Source of the DNA: Chlamydiae bacterium Ga0074140
Lineage (GTDB): Bacteria; Chlamydiota; Chlamydiia; Chlamydiales; Rhabdochlamydiaceae
DNA length: 64,000 nucleotides
Direction of reading: 5' to 3'
NCBI GenBank assembly: GCA_001464115.1
Contig: LNES01000003.1
Location: 434,001-498,000, forward strand
Shown: in pieces, positions 7,578-15,479 of the stretch
How the letters are laid out: every line of letters begins with the position of its first letter
Numbering within the stretch: position 1 is the stretch's first letter
Notes under the pieces: generated by a model
Told to the model about the DNA's origin: nothing
What the model saw: the letters and a program-made list of their open reading frames with translations, nothing else
The model's database searches: none
Translations under genes and position numbers: made by a program

Positions 7578-8820
7578 CCGCCTAAGCGGCTCGCTCAGCA
7601 TTCCTCCTTCCAAATCGCAAACGATGCGCGCGCTCATCTTTGGATTAATGGCAGAGGGAAAAACGCGGGTGCAAAATGTTTTAAACTCACCCGATACCTG
7701 GGCCATGGTGCGTGCCATTCAAGCCTTGGGTGCACAAGTTTGTGTGGATGGAAGCGTCATCCAGATAGAGGGTGTCTCTGGAAAGCTGCAGCCGGCAGAA
7801 GATGTAATCAATGCGCAAAATTCTGGGCTTGTCCTTCGAATGATTGGAGCTCTTGCTGCTCATCTTTCAACGTACACTGTCATAACGGGCGATCCGTCGA
7901 TTCGTCATCTCCGACCTGTAGCTCCACTCCTCAACGCTCTTCAACAGCTTGGGGCTTTTGCTGCGTCAACAAAGTTCGATGGATCCGCTCCGATCTTAAT
8001 TCGCGGACCGATCCGTCCCGGACGCGTGAAGATGAGCGGTAAAGACTCTCAACCCGTCTCTGCACTCCTCATCGCTTCGGCATTTCTGCCAGGGATTACA
8101 GAGATTGAGGTGGTTGATCCCGGAGAGAAGCCATGGATCGACTTGACACTGAGCTGGCTGGATCGATTCAAGATCGCCTATGAAAGAGAGGGCTACTCCT
8201 ACTACAAGCTGGCCGGAAGCGCACACCTCAAAGGTTTTACCTATACCGTTCCCGCCGACTTTAGTACGGCAAGTTATCCTCTTGCTGCAGCTCTTGTAAC
8301 CGGATCGGAGCTGCGTCTGGACAATCTCGATTTTACAGATACCCAGGGCGATAAAAAAGTCATTTCGATCCTGCAAGATCTTGGAGCAGAGATCGAGATT
8401 TCAAAGGGAAGCCTCACGGTTAAAAAGAGCTTGCTTAAGGGCTCGCGCATTGACGTGAATGATGTCATTGATGCTCTTCCTCTTTTTGCTGTTCTTGCCT
8501 GCTTCGCAGAATCGCCAACAGAAATTGTTGGGGGATCTATTGCACGTCGTAAGGAGAGCGATCGCATTACTTCGATTGCCAGCGAGTTGAAAAAGATGGG
8601 GGCTATCATCGAAGAGAGAGAGGATGGCCTTCTCATCAAACCCTCACCTTTGCGAGGCGCAAATCTATTTTCGCACCACGATCATCGCATCGCTCTTTCG
8701 CTGGCAGTTGCGAGTATGGCTGCAAAAGGGGAGTCGACGATTGATGAGACCCAATGCATTGCGAAGAGTTATCCCACCTTTTTTGAAGATTTTTCATGCA
8801 TTGGAGGAGATTTTCAATGA
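7552..8820 (+). CDS. aroA: 3-phosphoshikimate 1-carboxyvinyltransferase (EPSP synthase)
   Basis: A 422-aa protein that joins shikimate-3-phosphate and PEP. It has the N-terminal PPSKSQTMRALIFG motif (substrate Lys-Ser), NSGLVLRMIGALAA in place of the usual NAGTaxR loop, the internal DSQPVSALLIAS, DFSTASYPLAAAL, and the C-terminal RRKESDRITSIASELKKMG and DHRIALSLAVA motifs. The reading frame overlaps aroB by 26 bases and shares an ATGA with aroK, so the four genes are likely translationally coupled. NSGL instead of the common NAGT/NAAT substrate loop is noticeable, but the active-site Lys, Arg and Asp residues are present. Confidence 0.95.
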   Translation: MQRLSIKPSRLSGSLSIPPSKSQTMRALIFGLMAEGKTRVQNVLNSPDTWAMVRAIQALGAQVCVDGSVIQIEGVSGKLQPAEDVINAQNSGLVLRMIGALAAHLSTYTVITGDPSIRHLRPVAPLLNALQQLGAFAASTKFDGSAPILIRGPIRPGRVKMSGKDSQPVSALLIASAFLPGITEIEVVDPGEKPWIDLTLSWLDRFKIAYEREGYSYYKLAGSAHLKGFTYTVPADFSTASYPLAAALVTGSELRLDNLDFTDTQGDKKVISILQDLGAEIEISKGSLTVKKSLLKGSRIDVNDVIDALPLFAVLACFAESPTEIVGGSIARRKESDRITSIASELKKMGAIIEEREDGLLIKPSPLRGANLFSHHDHRIALSLAVASMAAKGESTIDETQCIAKSYPTFFEDFSCIGGDFQ

Positions 8821-9332
8821 ATCTTATCCTATGCGGATTCAAAGGGTGTGGAAAAACACATTTTGGAAAGCGGCTAGCTACAAGATTGAAAATTGCATTT
8901 ATTGATACCGACCATCTGCTGGAGGCGCAGTTTCAGGAGAGCTGTGCCTCTCTTGCAAAACGCCTTGGAAGAGAGGGCTTTTTAGCACGCGAAGCTGAGA
9001 TTGTAGCCTCCCTTCACGCTGTAGAAAATGCTGTCATCGCTCTTGGCGGCGGGACACTTCTTCATCCCGAAAGCGCCTCTCTCATCCTGATGCTAGGAAC
9101 GATGATCTATCTGCAAGAGAAGAAAGAACGCGTGAAAACAAGACTTCTCACACCCCCTCTTCCTACTTTTATCAACGAGAGAGATGCTGAGGGTTCTTTT
9201 GAGGAGATGTACAAACAGAGAACTCCTCTATACGAGACACTCTCAACGCTGCAAATTCATCTCGATCATCATTCGGAAGAGGAGATCCTCGCCTCTTTAG
9301 AAAAAATATATCAGGATAGATCACATGGGTAG
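8817..9332 (+). CDS. aroK: Shikimate kinase
   Basis: A 171-aa protein that phosphorylates shikimate with ATP. The start is fixed by GGAGGAG and an ATGA overlap with the aroA stop. Walker A is GFKGCGKTHFGK (residues 7-18), followed by the DTD shikimate-binding motif (IAFIDTDHLLE) and GGGTLLHPES. Length is normal for the family. It overlaps aroC by 8 bases. Whether to call it aroK or aroL is a matter of naming. Confidence 0.93.
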   Translation: MNLILCGFKGCGKTHFGKRLATRLKIAFIDTDHLLEAQFQESCASLAKRLGREGFLAREAEIVASLHAVENAVIALGGGTLLHPESASLILMLGTMIYLQEKKERVKTRLLTPPLPTFINERDAEGSFEEMYKQRTPLYETLSTLQIHLDHHSEEEILASLEKIYQDRSHG

Positions 9333-10431
9333 TAATAGCTTTGGAACGCTTTTTAAGATCACCACATGGGGAGAATCGCACGGGAAGGCGATCGGTGTTG
9401 TAATTGATGGCTGCCCAGCAGGCCTCGAGCTTTCAGAAGAGGAGATTCAGCTCGAACTCAACGTGCGACGTCCGGGAAAATCTGCACACACCTCTTTGCG
9501 AAATGAGCCAGATCAGGTCGAAATTTTATCGGGTGTTTTTGAAGGAAAAACAAGCGGCGCTCCCATCTCTTTAATCATCTACAATCGTGATGTAAAGAGC
9601 TCCAGCTATGAACCGATCAAAGAGCTTTTGCGTCCTGGCCATGCGCATTTTACCTACCTTGAAAAGTATGGGATCTTCGACGGGAGAGGCGGTGGAAGAG
9701 CCTCAGCGCGAGAGACCGCTTGCCGTGTTGCCGCAGGTGCTGTTGCAAAAAAGCTGCTCCGCCATTTTGGCATCGAGATCGCCGCTTACCTGAAAGAGAT
9801 GGGTTCTATGAAGTGCTCTTCATCCGATTTGAGCCTGTATGAAATGCGAGACACCGTTCTAAAAAGTCCGCTTTTTTGTCCCGATCCGGCTTTAGAAAAA
9901 ACGATGATCGACCTCCTTGAGGAGACAAAAAAAGAGGGAGATTCTCTTGGGGGTATTGTCGAGGTGCTCACAAGCGCTCTTCCGGTTGGACTCGGCGATC
10001 CTGTCTATGAAAAGCTCGAGGCCAATCTTGCAAAAGCAATGCTCTCGCTTCCTGCCAGCAAGGGGTTTGAAATCGGAGAGGGATTTGCGGCCGCTGCCAT
10101 GCGCGGATCCGTGCATAATGATCATTTCGTAAAAGAGGGTGAAAGTGTGGCAATGGAGACCAATCACGCCGGCGGAACGCTTGGTGGGATCTCGACGGGT
10201 CAGCCTCTGGTTTTTCGTGTCGCATTTAAACCCACCTCAAGTATTCGTCTTCCTCAACCTACGGTTGATATTCACGGTCAGGAAAAGATCTTCCAAATTC
10301 CCGAAGGCTCACGGCACGACCCTTGTGTTGCGATCCGCGCTGTGCCGGTCGTGAGTGCGATGACGGCGCTTGTTCTCGCAGATGCGCTCCTCCTCCAGCG
10401 CTGCTCTCGATTATATTACCCCTCGGGTTAA
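9325..10431 (+). CDS. aroC: Chorismate synthase
   Basis: A 368-aa protein, the last shikimate-pathway step (EPSP to chorismate, FMN-dependent). Signatures: FGESHG-type GESHGKAIGVVIDGCPAG, RRPGKS, RPGHAHFTYLEKYG, DGRGGGRASARET, NDHF and NHAGGTLGGISTGQP. Last gene of the aroB-A-K-C operon. The following PagL-like gene begins 46 bases later and may or may not be co-transcribed. Confidence 0.96.
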   Translation: MGSNSFGTLFKITTWGESHGKAIGVVIDGCPAGLELSEEEIQLELNVRRPGKSAHTSLRNEPDQVEILSGVFEGKTSGAPISLIIYNRDVKSSSYEPIKELLRPGHAHFTYLEKYGIFDGRGGGRASARETACRVAAGAVAKKLLRHFGIEIAAYLKEMGSMKCSSSDLSLYEMRDTVLKSPLFCPDPALEKTMIDLLEETKKEGDSLGGIVEVLTSALPVGLGDPVYEKLEANLAKAMLSLPASKGFEIGEGFAAAAMRGSVHNDHFVKEGESVAMETNHAGGTLGGISTGQPLVFRVAFKPTSSIRLPQPTVDIHGQEKIFQIPEGSRHDPCVAIRAVPVVSAMTALVLADALLLQRCSRLYYPSG

Positions 10432-10477
10432 TAAGATTTTCTTGTGAAATAAAAATATTTTTAACATATGAAAGGGG

Positions 10478-10984
10478 ATGCGCTGGGCAATCCCTCTTCT
10501 ACTTACGTCTTCTGTCTTGGTGACCTCTCACTGTTTTTCCGCAGAGCAGAAGCGGCGTATACACCATCTTGCTTTAGGTGCCGGGGTCTTTAATATTGTG
10601 CGGACACACGATACGCAATTTCAATTTCAGATGGAGTACCGTTGGGATATCGGGATCTACAACCTCAGACCACTGCTCTCCCTCATGGGAACAGAGAAGG
10701 GGACCCTCTACGTGTGCGGAGGGCTTGGTTGGGATATCTTTTTGGGAAAACATTTTGTGCTCACACCGAGTTTTGCCCCAGGTCTTTATTCAAAAGGCGG
10801 GGGAAAAAGCCTCCACTATCCCTTGGAATTTCGCTCCTCCATCGAACTTGCGTATATTTTCAAAGATAAAGCAAGAGCTGGAGCTCAATTTTATCACATC
10901 TCTAATGCCAGCCTCGGCCATAAGAACCCAGGAACAGAGTGCTTGATCTTCTTCTACTCATTCCCCATCCGACGATATAGGTAG
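10478..10984 (+). CDS. pagL: PagL-type lipid A 3-O-deacylase
   Basis: A 168-aa protein with a signal peptide (MRWAIPLLLTSSVLVTSHCFSA) and alternating hydrophobic strands, as in an 8-stranded outer-membrane barrel. The C-terminal motif HISNASLGHKNPG contains the PagL catalytic His (H140) and Ser (S142). E154 lies 12 residues after the Ser, the same spacing as H126/S128/E140 of Pseudomonas PagL. The family removes the 3-position acyl chain from lipid A at the outer membrane, lowering endotoxicity. GGGG lies directly against the ATG, an unusually short spacing. It sits between chorismate synthase and a sugar-polymer ligase-like gene, which suits an LPS-remodelling role. The family call is strong; activity is inferred. 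Confidence 0.85.
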   Translation: MRWAIPLLLTSSVLVTSHCFSAEQKRRIHHLALGAGVFNIVRTHDTQFQFQMEYRWDIGIYNLRPLLSLMGTEKGTLYVCGGLGWDIFLGKHFVLTPSFAPGLYSKGGGKSLHYPLEFRSSIELAYIFKDKARAGAQFYHISNASLGHKNPGTECLIFFYSFPIRRYR

Positions 10985-10986
10985 AG

Positions 10987-11092
10987 TTAGGATCGGAAAA
11001 CGGTAACGTAATCGGCAACGATAACGAGTTTTGAGAAAATTTTCTCTGCATGCCGTGCCCGTGCCCGTGTGCGTGCCCGATCCCTCTTCCTC
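10987..11092. repeat. GC-rich hexamer repeats (GGYAACG and CGTGCC types)
   Basis: The spacer holds two simple repeat tracts: CGGTAACG..ATCGGCAACGATAACG (about 10995-11020) and CGTGCCCGTGCCCGTGTGCG followed by TGCCCGATC (about 11055-11082). The second is the reverse complement of tracts at 32399 and 33149 and matches the one at 33234. Non-coding, immediately upstream of the O-antigen-ligase-like gene. Confidence 0.7.
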
Positions 11093-11137
11093 TCTGGCGG
11101 GTGGAAGATTTCGCCTTTATCGTGTAGCATCAGGCTC

Positions 11138-12550
11138 ATGAGTATTCATCTTCTTACGAGAAGGCTGGCAAGAGAGCGCATTCTTCCTTTTGTGCATGCT
11201 GCATTCTTCTTTCTCTTGCTGATGCTTCCGCTGCAAAAGAAATTTAAGATTTTCAAAGGTTTGTCTTCCTCATGGACCGCTTCTTTCAACTTCCCCGAGG
11301 CATTCCAGAAAAACATCTACTTTTACGCAACCGATCTCTCGCTATTTGCGCTTCTGCTTCTCTTTTTCTCGACATTGAATTGGCGTGCCTTTTTTTCAAA
11401 TAGCAGCAAGTACCTTACGCTTCTATTTTTTACCGCACTGCTTTCGCTTACGCTTTCCTCAACCTGTGTACTGCATTATGTCAAACTGGGGCATGTTTTT
11501 CTTCTTCTCCTTTTTTTCTGTGCGCTTGAGAGTGGTGCGCTATTTAAAAGAATCGGCGAATGGTTTCCCAAAATCTGTCTTGTTATTTTGGCCATCTCGA
11601 TTTTTGAGTGCATCGTGGGGATCTTGCAATACGCTCTGCAGAGCAAACTTGGTCTTGGTTTTTTAGGAGAGACAAACAACAACTGTTGGGTCCCATTTTT
11701 CAATAGCTCCTTATCTTTTTTTGGGGGAGTGAGTCACGATATGATGCGTAGAGCATCGGGAACTTTCCCTCATCCGAATGTCTTCGGTGGGTTTATGGTG
11801 CTTGCGATTGCCTGCAGTTACTTCCTTTTCACGTGGGTCAAAACAAGGCTGGGCAAAATCTTGTTGAGAGTTGCTCTCGCGCTTCAAATCCTTACTCTCT
11901 GCCTTACCTTTTCACGTGCTGCGCTCATCGCCTGGTTTCTCATGACCCTCTGCTGGTGCATCTTTTCTCAGCGCATGAAGCTCCCTTGGCGCGCTTTTGC
12001 ATTTTCTATTGGGGCCTGTCTTCTAGCGTGCATTCTCATTTTCTATCCCGCACTAAAAGCGCGAGGGGGAGTGGTGGGGTACAATAAGATTGTCAAAGAC
12101 AGCGATAGAGAGCGGGTACAATTTCAGAAGATCGCCATGCGCATGATCAGCGAGAAACCCTTGCTAGGAGTCGGTTTCAACCAGTACGTCGTGCGGATGC
12201 AGGAGTTTTCTCCTACTCCTCTCAAAGGCGATCAGTTTTTCCCGGTGCACAATATCTATCTTCTCGTGGGAGCTGAGATGGGAATCCTCGGCCTTCTGCT
12301 TTTTCTCATTTTCATCGGATCGATCATTTTGAGGGCTTTGAAAAACGCACTGAATCCTGCGACAGCCTCTCTACTCTCATTGCTGGTTGGGCTCTTGTTT
12401 ATTGGCGGTTGCGATTTTTATCTTTTGGGATCACAACATGGAAAGTTGATCTTTTTTACAGTTCTCGGTTTACTCAGCTTATTAACCCGAGAGTCAAAAT
12501 TGACTGTCGGGTTAATATCTACCATGGAGAGAAAAGATGTGGCTCGTTGA
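11138..12550 (+). CDS. O-antigen ligase / polymerase-like membrane protein (WaaL/Wzy family)
   Basis: A 470-aa polytopic membrane protein with roughly ten to twelve hydrophobic segments. The large loop before the last segments contains the family pattern RERVQFQKIAMRMISEKPLLGVGFNQY, followed by VHNIYLLVGAEMGILGLLLF (WaaL-type H-N and G residues). The family transfers or polymerises glycans on undecaprenyl carriers or lipid A-core at the periplasmic face. The start is taken at MSIHLLTRR; an upstream extension would run through the hexamer repeat. It overlaps the licD-like gene by 14 bases. Substrate cannot be told from sequence. Confidence 0.8.
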   Translation: MSIHLLTRRLARERILPFVHAAFFFLLLMLPLQKKFKIFKGLSSSWTASFNFPEAFQKNIYFYATDLSLFALLLLFFSTLNWRAFFSNSSKYLTLLFFTALLSLTLSSTCVLHYVKLGHVFLLLLFFCALESGALFKRIGEWFPKICLVILAISIFECIVGILQYALQSKLGLGFLGETNNNCWVPFFNSSLSFFGGVSHDMMRRASGTFPHPNVFGGFMVLAIACSYFLFTWVKTRLGKILLRVALALQILTLCLTFSRAALIAWFLMTLCWCIFSQRMKLPWRAFAFSIGACLLACILIFYPALKARGGVVGYNKIVKDSDRERVQFQKIAMRMISEKPLLGVGFNQYVVRMQEFSPTPLKGDQFFPVHNIYLLVGAEMGILGLLLFLIFIGSIILRALKNALNPATASLLSLLVGLLFIGGCDFYLLGSQHGKLIFFTVLGLLSLLTRESKLTVGLISTMERKDVAR

Positions 12551-13628
12551 GAAGGTTGTTGCATGGATCATCTACATTGGGCTTCCGGTTACACAGGCAT
12601 ACCATTTTATCTGTGGGAGCCTCTTTTTTAATGGGGCGGACGATGAGGCTCAGGGCGTTGAGAAGATTGCCAATTACGTTCTTGCACCTACACACTATCT
12701 CTTTTGCGGGACGCGTATCCAAAAAGAGGTGGAAGTCCGTCTCTCTCCTCGCTTTAACTATGACGAACATTTCCTTGTGAAAACTGCAACTTCGCTTGTT
12801 GCTCTACCGCTCAGCGCAGCAACAGGAACGATTCTGAAAGCCGTCGCCTATCTCATGCCAGAAGCAAGACACAAGCATTATGCGATCTTAGATCGAGTTC
12901 GGTTGAGTCCGGTGCGCTCCAATAATGACTACTACCGCTCGTTGGGTATGAAGATCAAGGATTACACCAAGGCCTCCTTCATCAAGACCAAAAAAGAGGC
13001 AAGACGTCCGGGCGACGAGAACAAGATGCAAAAGGATAAGGAAGCTCTGCAAGAGATCGTCTCGCTTTTGCGCGATCACGAGATCCCCTTTTGGGTTGAT
13101 TGTGGAACTCTTCTGGGAACTTATCGTTATGGAGGTGTCATTCCTTGGGACTGGGATCTCGACATCGCCGTTCTTGCTCCCGACTTTGAAAATGTGCGCT
13201 CTGCATTAAATGCACTCGATCCTGAAAAATACGCGGTGCAAGACTGGTCAGGTCGCGAATTCCCCAAAAGTTATCTCAAGGTGTACGTGAAAGAAACGCA
13301 CATGCTGATCGATATTTACCACTTTGCAATTGACCCTCAAAAGCAAGTTGTGCGCTCCATCTTTTCTAATGAGGGAAGCCCCTTTTTTCCTGAGTCGATG
13401 AAGATCCGCGAGCGTCGTTATAGTGTAGATACGCCTTTTGATCTCATCTTTCCTCTGAAAAGAGCTTTTTTTGATGGGGTTGAAGTCCCTGTACCCGGAA
13501 AAGTCAAAGAGTATCTGCAGCTGAGATATGGTCAGGATCTCCGTCCTGCAAAGATCTACAACCCAGAAACCGGAAATTATGAAAAAGATCTCACGCACCC
13601 CTATTGGAAAATTGCCCATGTGCATTAA
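12537..13628 (+). CDS. LicD-family transferase with N-terminal membrane region
   Basis: A 363-aa protein. The N-terminus (MWLVEKVVAWIIYIGLPVTQ) and a second patch near residues 80-110 are hydrophobic. The C-terminal 200 residues carry the LicD/fukutin nucleotidyltransferase-like core: LLRDHEIPFWVDCGTLLGTY, GGVIPWDWDLDIAVL (metal-binding DxD) and KVYVKETHMLIDIYHF. LicD enzymes move phosphorylcholine or sugar phosphates onto surface glycans. Coupling to an O-antigen-ligase-like gene and a PagL-like gene suggests decoration of LPS or another surface glycan. A GGAGAG Shine-Dalgarno lies just upstream of the ATG. Choline specificity is not shown. Confidence 0.8.
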   Translation: MWLVEKVVAWIIYIGLPVTQAYHFICGSLFFNGADDEAQGVEKIANYVLAPTHYLFCGTRIQKEVEVRLSPRFNYDEHFLVKTATSLVALPLSAATGTILKAVAYLMPEARHKHYAILDRVRLSPVRSNNDYYRSLGMKIKDYTKASFIKTKKEARRPGDENKMQKDKEALQEIVSLLRDHEIPFWVDCGTLLGTYRYGGVIPWDWDLDIAVLAPDFENVRSALNALDPEKYAVQDWSGREFPKSYLKVYVKETHMLIDIYHFAIDPQKQVVRSIFSNEGSPFFPESMKIRERRYSVDTPFDLIFPLKRAFFDGVEVPVPGKVKEYLQLRYGQDLRPAKIYNPETGNYEKDLTHPYWKIAHVH

Positions 13629-13637
13629 GGTGGTTGT

Positions 13638-14036
13638 ATGAACTACTCTGGCACTCTTAGACGCTTTTCTGCCTATCTTCTCGACGTGCTTTTTCAGGTC
13701 GTTTTGATTGGACTGAGCGCTCTATTACTCGAGAAGCAGACCTTTATCGGTCTCCTCGCCAGTGGAATTCTTCTCTTCGCCCTCTCCTGGTTCTACTTTG
13801 CCTTTATGGAGAGCTCGAAATATCAAGCAACTCTCGGGAAGCTCATTCTGGGGTTAAAAGTGGTCGATCTTGAAGGGGAGAAGCTCTCTTTCTGGAGGGC
13901 CACCGCCCGCTATTTTGGTAAGTTCCTCTCCCGCCTACTCTTAGGCCTCGGTTTTTTCATGATGCTCTTCACTAAGAAGAAGCAGTGCCTCCACGACAAG
14001 ATCGCCTCGACCCTCGTCTTAAAGAGTCGCCCCTGA
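13638..14036 (+). CDS. RDD family membrane protein
   Basis: A 132-aa protein with two to three membrane segments and the RDD signature: RRFSAYLLDVLFQ (Arg and Asp of the first helix) and LGKLILGLKVVDLEGEKLSF, ending LHDKIASTLVL. It starts with AAGGTGG upstream and follows licD by nine bases, so it is probably the last gene of the envelope cluster. The family is widespread; some members have been proposed as ion or small-molecule transporters. No specific role can be assigned. Confidence 0.85.
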   Translation: MNYSGTLRRFSAYLLDVLFQVVLIGLSALLLEKQTFIGLLASGILLFALSWFYFAFMESSKYQATLGKLILGLKVVDLEGEKLSFWRATARYFGKFLSRLLLGLGFFMMLFTKKKQCLHDKIASTLVLKSRP

Positions 14037-14234
14037 AGTATTCATTCATCGGATCTTTTTGCGCTTTTTCGCGCCCGCCACGTTTTTCGAGCTCGCGGAT
14101 GTTCAATCACATCACCTCGTTCTCTAAAACGCAACTGTCGCGAAAAATCATCGCAAATCTCCGATAAAGCAATACTTAAGGGGCGACTCAAAAAATAAAC
14201 ACACGCTTTTAATTGTCGAAATCTAAGCGTTGTT

Positions 14235-14243
14235 TTGATATAA
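14235..14243 (+). promoter_or_regulatory. Extended -10 promoter element
   Basis: TTGATATAAT contains the extended -10 motif TGnTATAAT (14235-14243), about 30 bases upstream of the ATG of the Tiki-like gene. No good -35 at 17 bp is seen; TTGTCG at 14212 is 20 bp away. Confidence 0.45.
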
Positions 14244-14273
14244 TTCTCCATAATTAAATTTTTTTAGGAAATC

Positions 14274-15479
14274 ATGTCAGGAATCACAAATTTGACGAAT
14301 CATGCGCTATTAGAAAACCCTGCGCTTATCCCACAAATTTCCCGCGGTGCGGAAATCCGCTCTTTGAGTGCGCTGGAGATCATCCCGCCACCCGCAAAAG
14401 AGACGCTGGTTGCACAAGCTGTGCTTGAGAGGCTTCCAAAAGTTGAGGGGGACGATGCTATTCTAGCTCTTTTACTATTGCAAAGCTGTTGTCCTCATAG
14501 TTCATTTGTGCCCGCAGACAAGGTGAAAGAAGATCCGGTGTTTGAGAAAGTGATGAAACTTGCCGATGGGGTGGGATTTACGCCTGCTGAGAAGGCATTC
14601 ATCCAATACCATATCATTGGCGGACGAAAATATATTTTCTTAGGTGAGAATCATACAAACGACAAATTTAAGGCGCTGAAGAGCGCGTATAGGGGCTCAT
14701 TTGATGAAAAGGAAAGTGCTCTTTTCTCGGAAAGCGTGTGTTCTGATCTTCAATCAGAAAAGGATTATTCGCGGATTACCTGTTCAGAAACTCACATATT
14801 TGGATTAGAAGGAAAAGGAGTGCCCCTTATTTCAGCTACTCTAAATTTTTGTTTTTGCAAGACTACTACTGATAACTCGGAAGAAAATGATTGTTCAGGA
14901 ACGCAAAAAGATACGCACAGCTACTTCCTTTTGCGCTCTCATCTCGTATCTTTCTTATGTGGACTACTTTTCAATCAACCTTGGAATAATGTAATGAGTT
15001 TTGTTCCTGATGAGCTGCGAAATAACATGGCAAAATCACTAGTTCTTGAGATTCTTGAGATTATAAAAATTCGTGAAGAATTAATTTCAGTTAGAGAAAA
15101 ATATAACAACAGGCTTCGTGAAATTATCAATAAATATCAGGACAAAGAAGTTTGGGCAGACTTATTTCAGGCGATTGCATGGGCTAGTTTGAAAATTCCA
15201 GAAGTAACTTCCGGTTTTTCCCTCAATGAAATAGCAATTATCGAAGAGGCGCTCAAAAACCCAGGGGGTCTTGCCTTAGATGCGTTTGAACCAAGTATCC
15301 TCATCGCGCATCGGGATCGCTCTTTTGCAAAAGCGCTTTTCGAATGCCAACTACCGGAGCAGATCGTACGCATAGTCATTTGCGGTTGCACTCACCTTCC
15401 CGGTACGCTTGCAGAGCTTACGCGGCTGGCGGCAGCGCAGAAAAGACCCGCGGACAAAACCGATCAGAAAAAGGCCTAA
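14274..15479 (+). CDS. Tiki/TraB superfamily-like protein
   Basis: A 401-aa soluble protein with no close match that I recall. Two stretches resemble the ends of the TraB/GumN/Tiki (TIKI) fold. One is KYIFLGENHTND at residues 119-130 (the G-E-x-H strand). The other is the C-terminal IAHRDRSFAKALFE with VRIVICGCTHLPGT (the R-D/N helix plus G-x-x-H-x-x-G motif). TIKI members are metal-dependent proteases or haem-binding proteins. The middle (residues 150-330) has a Cys-containing insert that does not fit the family. AGGA precedes the ATG by five bases. The gene is alone and meets rtcB tail to tail with a 4-base overlap. No signal peptide, so cytosolic or exported by a non-Sec route. Confidence 0.6.
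   Translation: MSGITNLTNHALLENPALIPQISRGAEIRSLSALEIIPPPAKETLVAQAVLERLPKVEGDDAILALLLLQSCCPHSSFVPADKVKEDPVFEKVMKLADGVGFTPAEKAFIQYHIIGGRKYIFLGENHTNDKFKALKSAYRGSFDEKESALFSESVCSDLQSEKDYSRITCSETHIFGLEGKGVPLISATLNFCFCKTTTDNSEENDCSGTQKDTHSYFLLRSHLVSFLCGLLFNQPWNNVMSFVPDELRNNMAKSLVLEILEIIKIREELISVREKYNNRLREIINKYQDKEVWADLFQAIAWASLKIPEVTSGFSLNEIAIIEEALKNPGGLALDAFEPSILIAHRDRSFAKALFECQLPEQIVRIVICGCTHLPGTLAELTRLAAAQKRPADKTDQKKA

Noticed and set aside
14042-14251. A 69-aa minus-strand frame between the RDD and Tiki-like genes
   Set aside because: It overlaps the predicted promoter of the next gene, has no Shine-Dalgarno and no domain.
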